Assembly (NCBI GenBank): GCA_029959195.1
Contig: CP114118.1
Location: forward strand, 1,550,001 to 1,614,000
Reading direction: 5' to 3'
Length of the DNA: 64,000 nt
Source of the DNA: Dictyophora rubrovolvata
Lineage: Eukaryota; Basidiomycota; Agaricomycetes; Phallales; Phallaceae
Shown: positions 49,598 through 59,307 of the stretch, in pieces
Layout: the number at the start of each line of letters is the position of its first letter
How positions within the stretch are numbered: position 1 is the stretch's first letter
The notes under the pieces: model-generated
The model's input: only the letters and a program-made list of their open reading frames with translations
What the model was told of the DNA's origin: nothing
The model's database searches: none
Position numbers and translations under genes: made by a program

Positions 49598-50496
49598 ATG
49601 TCTGGTAGTCACGATTATTATTATACGTCTACTTCCTCAAGACATCCTAGAAACAACCCCGGAGAAGAGGATTCAGAGAAACAACATGGTCAAGGGCTAC
49701 CTCACCTTCGGGATGTCCTGCGTGGTAAGATCACTTCAACCGCTTTTGCTGCAATGTTAATCTTTGTAAACTATGTAGAACATTTTGAGAATCCATCTCA
49801 AGGCTCCGACAGTCACCAATCGTTTGGTTTTCGTGGGGCCAGTAGTCACCTCGGACCTCGGCTTCCGCCAATTCGAGAGAGCTCTCCTTTCCACTACCTT
49901 GAGCAAGATGACAGTAATTTTTCATCGGAGAGGCATGGATATCCACACTATTCTGGTGCCTATGGCTCACCTTCGAATGCCTCTACGTCTCGGAATCCAG
50001 CTTATCATGTCCTCGTTCCTTCGCATGACAGGGAAGAATTGATATCAGTATCAGAATCTTATACCAAACCTCCTGGAATTGTCCGGGATAACATATTGTC
50101 GTCGGGTCTTTATGACACTGATCCTAAGAGAAAATTTGAATGCCATATATGCGGGCGGCGAATCGAGCGACAAAGTGTTTATAATGTGAGTTGCATGAAA
50201 ATTGAATGTAATATAAAGGATTCACAGCAGATCAATTTTGTCAAGCAACACATGCTAACACATACGGGAGCAAGACGTGAGTAAATTACGAAATTCTGTG
50301 TGCATCGGAAGCATTAAGGCATCGCTAATTGATAGCGTTTACATGTACTCTCTGTCCGAAGGCTTTCAATTCTAAATCCAATCTCAATCGTCATTTATTA
50401 TCTCACGGACGCCAGGGGCATGAAGGAGAAGATAGCCGAAGCAAGAGCGGCGAAAGCTCTTCGAAGAAGTATCATAATCCTTCTACAAGGACATAA
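49598..50496 (+). CDS. Small two-finger C2H2 transcription factor (copy B)
   Basis: Starts MSGSHDYYYTSTSSRHPRN, like copy A (MSSGSYYSSSN). Two C-terminal C2H2 fingers: CHICGRRIERQSVYNQHMLTH and CTLCPKAFNSKSNLNRHLLSH, each CX2CX12HX3H. Introns: 49723-49777, 50188-50247 and 50279-50334. The intron in finger one lies one residue before its first His (phase 0), and the next lies three codons before the first Cys of finger two (phase 1), exactly as in the gene at 26456. The middle part is Ser/Pro/His rich. About 245 residues. It should be a nuclear DNA-binding protein; targets unknown. Confidence 0.82.
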
Positions 50497-50878
50497 CAAT
50501 TCAACCCATTACGTTCTTTACTTAACCAGGATCTTTTCCATAGATTTGTATTATATTATATAGTAAGATCATTCAATCCTAATAAAACCTGTACTTTTTG
50601 ATTTTCTCACGCTTTTTATCGAGCATTCTAGCTCCTTTCCTCCCATGCCAAATTACAAAGATTCTTTGAATGGGTGCGAAAATTTCTGGCTCTTATAGTA
50701 TTCTTCATTGATTCAGAGAATACGTTTCGTGAATTGTCTGCATGACACGTGTGATGGGCGAGGTGATGATTTCAACAAACCTAAGCTAGAACAAATGTCT
50801 AAATACATAATAGACCCTATTGCGACAATATAGTCTTTGCTGGTACTGAGTTGGCGGCATTCTTTAAAGTTCCTGGTT
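50497..50878. other. Convergent 3' flanks
   Basis: 382 bases between the C2H2 stop and the end of GEP4 on the other strand; no gene visible. Confidence 0.45.
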
Positions 50879-51923
50879 TCACCCTTGTGAAACGTTTGAC
50901 AATATCAGCTTTTGATATGAAGAATCAGAAAGCGTTTGTTTTATCAACTGGCTTGAAGAATTTTTTCCTGTATTACGACTCCAGCCCAAAGCCCTCCCGG
51001 TCCAAGTCCAGGTGCTTCCAGTGTAGTTCAACCGTACCTCCGAAGAATTGACGTTAACAGTAGCCTTTAGAAGTCGTGGGGTTGATTCTTTAGGATGCGA
51101 TAATCGGTTCTGAGCTATTCTGACGGCGGTTTGTTCCGCAGTGGACACAAGCCAGCCTTTCAATGTCTGGGTCCAATCTCGAGTAACTAGAATGCTGAAC
51201 CCTCCCAATCTGTCCGCCAACACCATATCCGTAAACACACGATCTCCAATGACAAGTATGGACTTAGGTTCAAGAATCGGATGAGGAAGACATGCAAAAT
51301 AGTGGCGTATTTGATTGACAACGTCAAAAGATGGTTTCATTCCGGCATGCCGTAAGACTGGCGCTCCTAGGCTGTGAGTTATTGATTCAGCCTAAAAAAG
51401 ATGGCTACATTTAGCGAAGGTGGCATGCAAAAAGTGTCGCATGACACTGTTTGACATACTGCAAGTCCAGCAGCATCCTGCGAGGAGCCTGCTGAGTTGG
51501 AAACGATGAGAACATTGGGAGGAGGGAATTGCAATTTCAACTCGCTCCAAGCAGTCTGGAATTCAGTATATTGAAAATACCAAATTTGGCGTAGAAAAAG
51601 AATCACTAACTCGTAGTCCGGGAATGATTAAATCATCATGCGGAAGCGTCTATGATCATAGGAATTCATGCGAGAAAATCACAGAGGCAAAGTTTGATTA
51701 CCAAACAATTATCCTTATCTATGACGACACCTCTATATCCGTGTTGTCTAAATTCCTTGAAATTAAGGCATCTGATGTCTAATGAAGAGAATTCTTGATT
51801 CCTTCAATCTGTCAAAAAAGAAGATATTACTCACCAACCTTGAACCATCATTCTGGGTAAGATTACTTTGGGATACACGAGAGACTGAAAAGCGGCTAAC
51901 GTCCCTGAGATATTGTATGGCAT
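50879..51923 (-). CDS. GEP4: Mitochondrial phosphatidylglycerophosphatase Gep4
   Basis: HAD-type phosphatase of the inner mitochondrial membrane that turns PGP into PG on the way to cardiolipin. The N-terminus MPYNISGTLAAFQSLVYPKV matches yeast NxSGTLNxxRxLxxP. The catalytic motif is VVIDKDNCLTLPHDD (DxDx nucleophile), motif II is VLIVSNSAGSSQD, and motif III/IV is ILVIGDRVFTDMVLADRLG. Between them, GAPVLRHAGMKPSFD (the HxxKKP region, here GMKP). Four introns join in frame. The C-terminal tail after GWLV is Ser/Thr rich and longer than in yeast. Divergent from HUB1, 168 bp apart. Confidence 0.92.
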
Positions 51924-52091
51924 ACTTGATAGCAATCCAATAAAGCCCAGGTTTGGGGGAATTGATAAGATGTTGAGAGTTGAAAAGTACAAGAACCGCG
52001 ACGCGTTACTACAGGCTGTGACCAGAGCCGATCCTGGTTTTTGCTGCTAATAGTCTCAGTCAACTGTACTGCTACTATTCATTGGTTCGTG
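51924..52091. promoter_or_regulatory. 168-bp divergent promoter GEP4/HUB1
   Basis: Short shared promoter between two divergent start codons. No additional gene can fit. Confidence 0.55.
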
Positions 52092-52513
52092 ATGCCATTG
52101 ATCGAGGTGTGCCCAATTGTATCCATTTTCGTTGGTTTACCGGTTCTTAACTTTTGTTGAGGTTATTGCGAATGATCGTCTTGGAAGGAAAGGTAGCAAC
52201 GTTTTAGCTCTTAATGCTTTCAAGTTCCAGATCGATGGCTGACATGGAATTATTATTAGTCAGAGTGAAATGCAGTCCCGATGACACAGTTGGAGACCTA
52301 AAGAAACTTATTGCGGCTCAGACTGGTACAGACTGGAAAAAGATTCAGCTGAAGAAATGGTATTGTCATCATCTTCTGCATCCTGACTCTGCCACAGCAT
52401 TGCTCCGCTAACCACATCTTTGTGCTTTCTCCTGAAGGTACACGGTCTATAAAGATCATATCACATTAGGAGACTATGAGATTAATGATGGTATGAGCTT
52501 GGAGATGTATTGA
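52092..52513 (+). CDS. HUB1: Ubiquitin-like splicing modifier Hub1/UBL5
   Basis: A small ubiquitin-fold protein (73-74 residues) that binds spliceosome proteins such as Snu66 without covalent coupling and tunes splice-site use. Exons 52092-52106, about 52168-52198, 52259-52360 and 52440-52513 give [57 protein letters not shown] and [12 protein letters not shown]. The Y-containing C-terminus (no diglycine) is right for Hub1. The first coding exon is only 15 nt. The length and every conserved block match the family. Confidence 0.95.
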
Positions 52514-53007
52514 TATAAAAAGTCGACTTTGACCGGCTCGCCCTACTCGCTTTCCATCATTTGTATCTATTGCTTTCGTATCTGCCTCTAACCATCGTTA
52601 ATATTCATATTTGTCTCCCCTGCCGTTGTCGCAGCGCCGTTTTTTCCTCTTGGGTTGTCAGCTACATATGGGTAAACTTGCCAAGCAAAAAGAAACAAAT
52701 AACGGCCGACAGGTTAATAATAAAACCATAACTGAAATACTACCTCTCCTTGGAGAGCCGTAGTGTGACAAGGCGCCTGGAAAAAGGTTGATGCTTTTTG
52801 GCGAGTCCAAGCGTTGACCTTGAAAATTATGCTCATTTGACCAATCTTCTTATTTCCAATACAAGTTTCAGAATCTTCTTCGTTCAAAAAAGGCAAATGA
52901 AGCTCCCATGGCTTTGAACCGTATATAAGCATGAATGTACAGGAGAATCGTTGCTTTCTTTATCTCGAAAGCAAAAAGTTGTTTCCAAAATCAATCACCT
53001 GTTCGAT
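52514..53007. other. Intergenic before the drug-type MFS gene
   Basis: 494 bases. A TATA-like GTATATAAGC lies near 52920-52929, about 80 bases before the start at 53008. The minus-strand open frame 52932-52714 is not supported by any motif. Confidence 0.45.
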
Positions 53008-55787
53008 ATGCCTCTCGGTATTCTTGAAACCAAGGACAACGATGCCGAGGTTCCTGGAACATGCTTGTTGACAGACGATCCTAACCAAAAGGCCACGGAG
53101 CTATATAAGGGTATAGATGTTTCAAAACTCAAGCATGGTACAGGCAAATGTTAGGGCTAATTCTCTATAAGTAATATTCTTGATCGCTCATTGAAGATTA
53201 AGATTCTGATATTATACTTGTTCCACAACCGTCTGACGACCCGTAAGTTGACTATCTCTTTACTGAAAAAAATTAACGTTACGATCTTTTCGGTCATTTT
53301 TTTCTACAAAGAAATGATCCCCTTAACTGGCCAAGTTGGAAAAAGCATTCAACTTTTTTTGTGTTGACATTTGGTACCGTACTTTGCGGTGCTTTGGGGC
53401 CTCTGTAAGTAAACCTTATCAATTCTATCGTACCTCCTTTCAATATATTTTCAAGCGTTTCTGCAGATATGGTCAATCTTGCAGCAGAGTTCGACGTCTC
53501 TCTCCAAGCAATGTCCAGAGCTTTAGGTACTGCTCTCGTCGCTACATTAGCTATAGCTACTATGGTATGGAGTATGATTAGCGTGACTTGGGGAAAGAGA
53601 CCTGTCTACCTTGCAAGCACACTCATAATGCTGACAGGGAGCATAGTTTCCGGAGAGGGTAAGTGCTGTTCCTTCAAAGAGATTTGAAAGGTTTGCATCT
53701 CCGTTTGACTCAGCAAAGACTTATGGTGTACTTCTGGGTAAGCCGGGTTTTTACTCCGCAATGCGAATTCATGATAGTTATGTGTTATAGGTGGTCGAGT
53801 TCTTCAGGGTGTGGGCCAGGCCGTATTGGAATTTCTGGTTGGCAGCTCTTTGGCCGAAATCTACTTTTTGCATGAAAGGGGTCTGCCGGTAGCGTACGCT
53901 CAGTCCGCATTTTTTTTGAGACAAGAAAGTTGACAATCCGGAAATTTAATAGGCTGTGGAATTTGGCTTTATTAGACGGCATCAACATAACGCGTAGGCC
54001 CAAAATCACTCGATTGCTCCTTCCCTTTACAGCACTCTAACCTCCATTGCTATGCAAGCTCCGATAGCAGGACAGATTCTTCAGAACTTGAATTTTCGTT
54101 GGTGTTTCAGGATCTTTTCCATGGCCACATTCGTTTTGTGTATGTTTAATTTCCATTACATGCCCTCGGCGGTTCCTAACGTACCGCTAGTTTTCCTTCA
54201 ATTATTTCTAATGCCCGAAACGGTATTTATCCGACAGAGTGTTTTACCCGAACAGGACTCGAAAGACATTTTGGAGCATCATTTCTCAAATGAAAAGGGA
54301 TCTAAAGATGTTGAAGACAAGAAGCAAGTCACCCCAGCCCGTATGAGCTATCGCCAGTCTTTAAGAATTTTCGCCGGTCGTTATGCGAATAGTGCAAGTG
54401 CACTTAGAGTCATCTGGACACCATTTGCTCTACTCGTTAGTCCTACTGTAATAGTACGTGAATCCTGCGTAAACAGAAGGACCTTCCATAATAATTGGTT
54501 ACCGTGACACCCAGTGGGCTATTCTGGTTTATGGAATGGCCATCACTTGTGAGACCTCATGTCCTGTTAGAAAACAAGTTTACTATCTTTTGCTTGTCTA
54601 GGGTTGGTATTTATTGCCACTGCAGTTTCTCAGCTATTTTCTGCAGCTCGTATGTATACACCAAACTGTTTGATCTATTATCTTCTCATGAAGATTGAAG
54701 CGTACACCTTCACACCTTCTCAAATAGGGTAGGCTCTATTTCTGTTTTTGAACGGCTCGAACGTTACATAACTAATAAGCATACAACAGACTGACCTACC
54801 TTTCACCATTCATCTTCGCAAGTGTAGCGGCGATATTATGTGGTCCTCTAGAAAATTATATAACGAGGAGAATGTCTAAATCGAATAAAGGAATCTTCGA
54901 ACCCGGTAAAAATATTTCCACAACTTTGGGGCAACATTGATAAACATAAATATCATTATTAAGAATTTAAACTCATTTTGGTCATATTTTACGCCGGTAA
55001 GCCAGCTCAAGTTACAGCTTTAACGAAAGCCATGCATTCCTTTGTCTCTAATTTTTAGTATTTGGTGCAATGGGGGTAATATCAATAGTTATACTTTGTA
55101 CAAAAGCTAAGAGGCTATAATGGCAGTTTTTCGGCTGGGCTATCAGCGCAAATCTTGCTGAACTATGGATCGGACCAGTGATATTCTTTGGTATACTCAA
55201 TTTTGGCATCGTCGTAAGTATGGATATCGCCTCTCGTAAGCTCGTTCATAACAGCTGCACTTAGATTGGCTGTAGTGCCGCCATCAGTTATGTTGTATGT
55301 GGCCTATATCAGACAATTATCAATTCTCTGAGACCTCTTCGCTTTTTCTAGGTTGATTGTCATCGACAATCTGCTGACGCTGCCCTTGGTGCACTGATTT
55401 TTGGCAAGGTAAACATGGTCTATACGGGCAGCTTGGGGATTAGCTAGATTGATAATCTTTTACAAGAATGTGTTCTCTGCCATTATCACGAATTTCGTTA
55501 ACGAGTACGCTGCTAGTTTATCATGTTTACTCGGCATTCTAATTTTTTTTCCAAGCTGGATTGACGCAAAGGGCGTATTGTCTACCTTTTCAACAATTGG
55601 AGGACTCGTTTTAATATGTAGCTCCCTCACTATTCCCATGTATATTTACGGCAAGAGGTAAGCAATATCTTCGTCTGGAGCATATTTTTCAAGTTAATAA
55701 GCGACTTTGTTGCAAAGAGTTCGTTCATTCATCCATCGAAAATACCACATAGATTCTTCAACGACTACAAATATTGTTGTCGGCTGA
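53008..55787 (+). CDS. MFS drug/H+ antiporter-type transporter (DHA1-like)
   Basis: Plasma-membrane transporter of the fungal DHA type. The N-terminus MPLGILETKDNDAEVPGTCL, then KHGTGK and the signature NDPLNWPSWKK (PQPSDDPNDPLNWP) precede helix 1. Helices continue with VNLAAEFDVSLQAMSRALGT, WGKRPVYLASTLIM, GRVLQGVGQAVLEFLVGSSL, FLHERGLPVA, LLDGINITPPIAGQILQNL, a central hydrophilic loop (EQDSKDILEHHFSNEK), and late helices ending IGGLVLICSSLTIPMYIYGKR. More than ten introns. The join at 53992-54057 needs the acceptor TGCAAG to give ITPPIAG. About 560 residues. Substrate unknown; this type exports toxic or small organic compounds. Confidence 0.8.
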
Positions 55788-55881
55788 AATCTTATGCAAT
55801 TAACTCAACTAAGCATTGATATCGAAGGAGATTTGCCGATTACTATCTCATGATATTACATTTCGAAATAACAACGAATTA

Positions 55882-56756
55882 TCATTCCACGTGCTGCAAG
55901 GCTGACGGATTATGAGCTACTTGCTTATTCCTCTGGCAAAGAGTTAGACGTGTTTTTATATCCACAGTGGTGTTTCTGTACCTCGGTCGTGAAGACTACT
56001 TTAGGTGGGTTTGCCACGGCAACACGCACACTATGATCCGGCTGCTCTTCGACAGGTAATGTGGTGCTATCTATAAAAATCGCTTCGACCTTGCGACCGA
56101 ATCAAGTCTATCAGTTTTACAGCAACATTGAGGATTGCACGTACTTCTCCTTGATGTCTACCCCCTCGGTAGGGTGTCATAACCGTTTCACCGACGTGAA
56201 TGGGGAGTCCATCCTTGCCTTGTATAATATGATCGCTCTATGAATGTTTTAAGAGAATAAACTTCAAAGAATAAAATGAGGAATGTGATATGAACCATAG
56301 ACTGATTTCGAGATTCTGTTTCTTCGGCTGAATTTGAATAACCACCAGCCTTAAATGTTTGAGCCCTCTCGCCACATTCAACACTGTCACTTGAACTTGT
56401 AGTATGACTCAGAACAGATGGATTGTGAGCGATTTGGCTTCCTTTCTGAACGCAGAAAACATAAATACGAAATTTCAAATATCTTAGAGGTTAGAAAGAC
56501 CTGATCAAGCAACACGACTTTGGGAGGGTGATTAATGGGTGCCGTGATTTCCAAATCATCGGCTTTTTCGACAGGAGTCGAAGTGCTGTCGGTAAACACA
56601 GCATAAACCTGACCACGTCGTGTCTTAGTTTTGACGTGGTCTCCCACATGAAGCGGAACCCCATCTTTGTCACGAATTCCGGACTACAGAAAAATGGTCA
56701 TCTCTAAATGAGTTTCGAGACAGCAACTAGGCGGGCAATCTCAAACTTACCGCCAT
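55882..56756 (-). CDS. Tandem Hva1-TUDOR domain protein
   Basis: Two related modules. Module A (about 56756-56288): IRDKDGVPLHVGDHVKTKTR, RGQVYAVFTDSTSTPVEK, NHPPKVVLLDQ, KGSQIAHNPSVLSHT. Module B (56237-55882): GKDGLPIHVGETVMTPYRG, VEAIFIDSTTLPVEEQ, NPPKVVFTTE, NKQVAHNPSALQHVE stop. Both match the fungal Hypervirulence-associated TUDOR domain, a small beta-barrel of unknown ligand. Exon borders match between modules: before VYAVF/VEAIF in B and before KGSQ/RNKQ in both. Module A lacks the GGRHQGE loop that B has. Exon 1 is just MA. The domain name comes from a fungal virulence study; function here is unknown. Confidence 0.75.
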
Positions 56757-56928
56757 GATTTAAAATGATATTACGAACGATTAGACCGAAAGTGTTTAAA
56801 CCATATTGTCTATTCAAAAACGTCATTAAATATTAGTTGTACGTCGACAAAACCGAAGAGCAGCAATGATGACATCATAGCACGTTTTTTGGGGGGGAAA
56901 ATATATATAACCCTACGACGCAAACTTT

Positions 56929-58161
56929 TCAGATCTGTCCTTTGGTGGCTATCCAAAACTCTGCTTTATAAATCCAGCGAACCATGGATAATTCATTACG
57001 GGTATATTCAGATTCTACCGTTTGTCTACTGGACTGGCCCACATTAAAACCAACCATCTCACTAAGTCTGATGATTTCATCAAGACTTAGCTCCATTGTA
57101 GCTTGGGCGCCCGACATCCACAACAACGGGCCTAAATTTATCCAAGTTCCACCAGGCTTGAGGAGAGAGTGTATCTTCTGAATTGTAGCAATTATATTGC
57201 TCGAGGTATCGATAAAGTAGTGGGTTATGACGTAGTCGTGTTCTCCTTCTAGATTTAGAAAATCTGCCTCTGCGTGCTGAAGAAAGGACGAGGGAGCGGT
57301 ACTTGGAAGGACATCTGGAAATCTGGCTTCAAGGAAGAGAGAAGCGTTTGTCCGTTGATGTGAGAACCAGTATGCAAAAGGATGGACAACGTGTTGATTT
57401 ATTTGGGGAGTTTTTGTTCTTGATGTCAGAAATTGGAAAGCAAGATTCATATAGGGACAGTTTTCATTTGACAATGTCGGAAAACCTGGGATGAAGAGAC
57501 ATACGTGGTAAGGGTTGTCAGACTCTTGTTTCAACGTTAAGTTGAAAAACTCACCCATCTGTGCAATCTCCCATGCAAGTCGGCCTAGTCCGGAACCTGG
57601 AACCACGACCGTCGTCGTAATACGAGCTTCGACTGGGACTTCTTTCAAGATGGAAAGGATATGCGGAAACGTTTGCTGACGTTCCAATGCTCCTTCGGAA
57701 CTCCATTCTCTTACAAACTGTTTCAATACGTCTCGAATACGTTCCAACGCTTGAGGATGGGGCTTGGACGTCGGAGCAAATTTTTCAGATAACTTTCCCA
57801 AGATGGCTGCAATTTGAGTTGTGACCTTAGCGTTGACTTCAATCGTTTCGGCTAGTGTGTCTAGCTTTTGGGGGTAGCCTACAGTACCTCCAATGCTTTT
57901 GTGAACGCGACTCATGGTACCGTACTTATACCGCATACGGTATAGGTCATAATTGGCCAACATGGAGTACTGAGCGTATCCTGCAGCTGCCGCTCGGAGC
58001 CCTTGTTCGTATTTCTGATACTCGTCCAAACTTTGTGGGGGATAAATTATGTTCCAGAACGTGTCTACAACTGCGTTTCGTTTCTTGAAACATAATAGTA
58101 GGAGGAAGCAAAGGAAAGTGTATACAAAAGAGTCGTAATTGATGTCGTGAAAGTTAACCAT
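56929..58161 (-). CDS. N2227-family methyltransferase (carnosine N-methyltransferase-like)
   Basis: A SAM-dependent enzyme of the CARNMT1/N2227 family. Motif I is [19 protein letters not shown]. Then [20 protein letters not shown] (after removing a 72-nt in-frame intron near 57488-57559), [32 protein letters not shown], and [17 protein letters not shown] (post-SAM strand), all family blocks. A run of hydrophobic residues near the N-terminus ([10 protein letters not shown]) probably comes from an unspliced in-frame intron (about 58088-58129), as GTATAC...CAAG borders fit. The human relative methylates carnosine to anserine; the fungal substrate is not known. About 370 residues after splicing. 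Confidence 0.88.
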   Translation of the reverse strand: MVNFHDINYDSFVYTFLCFLLLLCFKKRNAVVDTFWNIIYPPQSLDEYQKYEQGLRAAAAGYAQYSMLANYDLYRMRYKYGTMSRVHKSIGGTVGYPQKLDTLAETIEVNAKVTTQIAAILGKLSEKFAPTSKPHPQALERIRDVLKQFVREWSSEGALERQQTFPHILSILKEVPVEARITTTVVVPGSGLGRLAWEIAQMGEFFNLTLKQESDNPYHVCLFIPGFPTLSNENCPYMNLAFQFLTSRTKTPQINQHVVHPFAYWFSHQRTNASLFLEARFPDVLPSTAPSSFLQHAEADFLNLEGEHDYVITHYFIDTSSNIIATIQKIHSLLKPGGTWINLGPLLWMSGAQATMELSLDEIIRLSEMVGFNVGQSSRQTVESEYTRNELSMVRWIYKAEFWIATKGQI

Positions 58162-58278
58162 GAATTTACGATTTCCGACTCGAATTCATTTTTTCGGGCT
58201 TCGAGCGGGACAATATATTTGTTACGCATTACATATGTCACATGCATGTCACGTAACGTTAGCTTCACAACTGAAAGC
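58162..58278. promoter_or_regulatory. 117-bp divergent promoter methyltransferase / coatomer zeta
   Basis: Separates the two divergent start codons. It includes the 5' leader of coatomer zeta. No gene. Confidence 0.5.
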
Positions 58279-59004
58279 ATGGTATGTCTATTCTGCTAAT
58301 TTATTTGATGTTGACGTGTTAACACTGTTCATTACCAAGTCCAACTTAACATTATATTCAGTCTCGGGTTTCATAATTCTCGACTCGGACGGCAATCGGG
58401 TACTTGCCAAGTATTACAAGCCAAAATACCAACCTCAGCTAGAAAACAAAGCTTTAACGACATTGAAAGACCAGCGGGCATTTGAGAAAGGACTATGGGA
58501 GAAAACGAAAAAACCTGGTGGTAATCACAACTCCATTCAAACATAATATGCGTTGCAACTCACGTCGTAATGACTATAGGCGACATTATTATCTACGACA
58601 ACCACCTTGTGCTACACAAACATTCGCTAGACGTTATATTTTATATCATTGGAGAAACAAACGAGAATGAACTCATGTTACATTCGGCCCTCATTGCTTT
58701 CTTCGATGCACTATCTCTTTTAGTGCGTAATCAGGTAGAAAAAAGAGCAGTCCTAGAAAATCTCGATATGGTTTTGTTATGTCTAGACGAAACAATCGAT
58801 GACGGGTCAGAGGGTCAATTTGTTAACGTTTCATTGTCTTATATATTTTCTAGAATAATCCTTGAGACCGATTCGACCGCCATTGCTTCTCGCGTCAGTC
58901 GACCAAAGGCTGATACCACAGAAATCATCATAAACGAACAAACGTTGATGAACGCGTACCAAACAGTGAAAGAAAGAGTTCAGCAAAGGATTGGGCAATT
59001 TTGA
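58279..59004 (+). CDS. RET3: Coatomer subunit zeta (COPI)
   Basis: Small longin-fold subunit of the COPI coat, which moves cargo from Golgi to ER. The first exon holds only ATG (58279-58281); after a 58-nt intron the protein continues [117 protein letters not shown] and [20 protein letters not shown]. Other introns: 58517-58578 and about 58806-58853. About 180 residues; every family block is there. An ATG further upstream (58160) would add about 60 atypical residues and is rejected. Confidence 0.95.
58282..58339 (+). other. Intron directly after the start codon of coatomer zeta
   Basis: ATG/GTATGT donor, acceptor CCAAG/TCC. Leaves a coding exon of exactly three bases. Confidence 0.8.
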
Positions 59005-59307
59005 GTTGGCTATTGTGTTCCTATCATTACCACTGTTGAAGGGTAGTATCGTCCAATGTTTTTTACCATCTAGCCGTAAATTATATGTACATGATGATAA
59101 AATAAATTCTTCCTACACCAAGTCTATAACACACCGAAATTATTTTTCCAAGATATAACCGCGTTAAAGACACGTAGTTCACAAATGTCTGGATTTACAG
59201 AACTTGTTACCAGGAAAGAATTGTGAATTGCGAGGCATGCAGGACAAAGGGCGAGGTAAAAGGGAGGAGAGAACTAAAAGGACAAACAGCAGCAGGGGAA
59301 ACCATAC
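59005..59307. other. Convergent 3' flanks
   Basis: 303 bases between the coatomer zeta stop and the F-BAR gene stop. No gene visible; AATAAA-like signal near 59099-59106 (AAATAAAT). Confidence 0.5.

Noticed and set aside
52714-52932. 73-codon minus-strand open frame before the MFS gene
   Set aside because: Overlaps the probable promoter and TATA region of the MFS gene and shows no motif.
53985-54060. Apparent GC-AG intron in the MFS transporter
   Set aside because: Using the later acceptor TGCAAG with an ordinary GT donor gives ITPPIAG, the family sequence, so no GC donor is needed.
57488-57559. Insertion in the methyltransferase after motif I
   Set aside because: It is an in-frame 72-nt intron with good GTGAGT and CCCAG borders; removing it restores the family sequence.
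58160-58340. Upstream ATG giving a longer coatomer zeta with about 60 extra residues
   Set aside because: The extra residues are atypical and contain the intron; the start at 58279 with splicing gives the exact family N-terminus.
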